From CAYWVO01 sp964461835 (GTDB lineage: Bacteria > Zixibacteria > MSB-5A5 > WJJR01 > JAJRUJ01): a stretch of 13,844 nt of DNA. The DNA lies in assembly GCA_964461835.1 (NCBI GenBank), contig CAYWVO010000060.1, positions 1 through 13,844 of the forward strand, written 5' to 3'. Both the position numbers and the translations under genes were made by a program. The notes below the pieces were generated by a model. The model was not told where the DNA came from. It worked only from the letters and a program-made list of their open reading frames with translations, and did not search any database. Shown in pieces: positions 13,833 to 13,844 of the stretch. How positions within the stretch are numbered: the first letter of the stretch is position 1; every line of letters begins with the position of its first letter.

Positions 13833-13844
13833 CCATCGCTACCC

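Overview
The window looks like a stretch of a medium-GC genome from an uncultured or little-studied bacterium of the FCB group or a nearby candidate phylum (for example Zixibacteria-, KSB1- or Calditrichaeota-like). This is an inference from three things. One large secreted protein ends in a YPNPFN-type C-terminal sorting/FlgD-Ig-like domain. A DsrMK-like membrane redox pair sits next to a cysteine-rich MerR-type regulator. The gaps are full of palindromic intergenic repeats. No rRNA, tRNA, CRISPR array, transposase or phage gene was seen.

Layout. 86-775 encodes a CcdA/DsbD-like membrane protein of the ArsG permease type. 1066-4179 has its own sigma70-like promoter and a very strong terminator. 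It encodes a 1037-residue secreted protein of which about 836 residues are a Cys-every-six array (consensus T-C-P-G-T-E), followed by a type IX-like sorting domain. 4250-5416 holds no convincing gene but is crowded with hairpins, tandem and dispersed repeats and a GC-rich structured stretch. 5417-5797 (minus) is a small exported protein with a carboxypeptidase-regulatory-like fold. 5888-6228 is again repeats. 6229-7326 is a Leu/Phe/Val-type amino-acid dehydrogenase with an altered substrate-pocket motif. 7456-8928 is an exported serine hydrolase of the beta-lactamase class C type. 9240-9887 is an unrecognised conserved-looking protein. 10011-13516 is probably one operon: Cys-rich MerR-type regulator, DsrM-like cytochrome b subunit, DsrK-like iron-sulfur subunit and a receiver-only response regulator. 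13517-13844 carries a second copy of the intergenic repeat found at 4289-4420.

How the parts may work together. The DsrMK-like pair probably links the menaquinone pool to a thiol/disulfide couple in the cytoplasm, and the Cys-rich regulator beside it could sense an iron-sulfur or redox signal. The CcdA-like protein could feed electrons across the membrane to an extracytoplasmic thiol partner; the neighbouring protein with well over 100 cysteines is an attractive but unproven client.

The strongest candidate for something undescribed is the hexapeptide-Cys protein at 1066-4179. Its cysteine spacing matches a disulfide-laddered solenoid, and it has regularly placed four-residue 'punctuation' steps and a recent internal 89-bp duplication. 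The dispersed palindromic repeat family, which shows a compensatory base-pair change between two copies, is a second point of interest.
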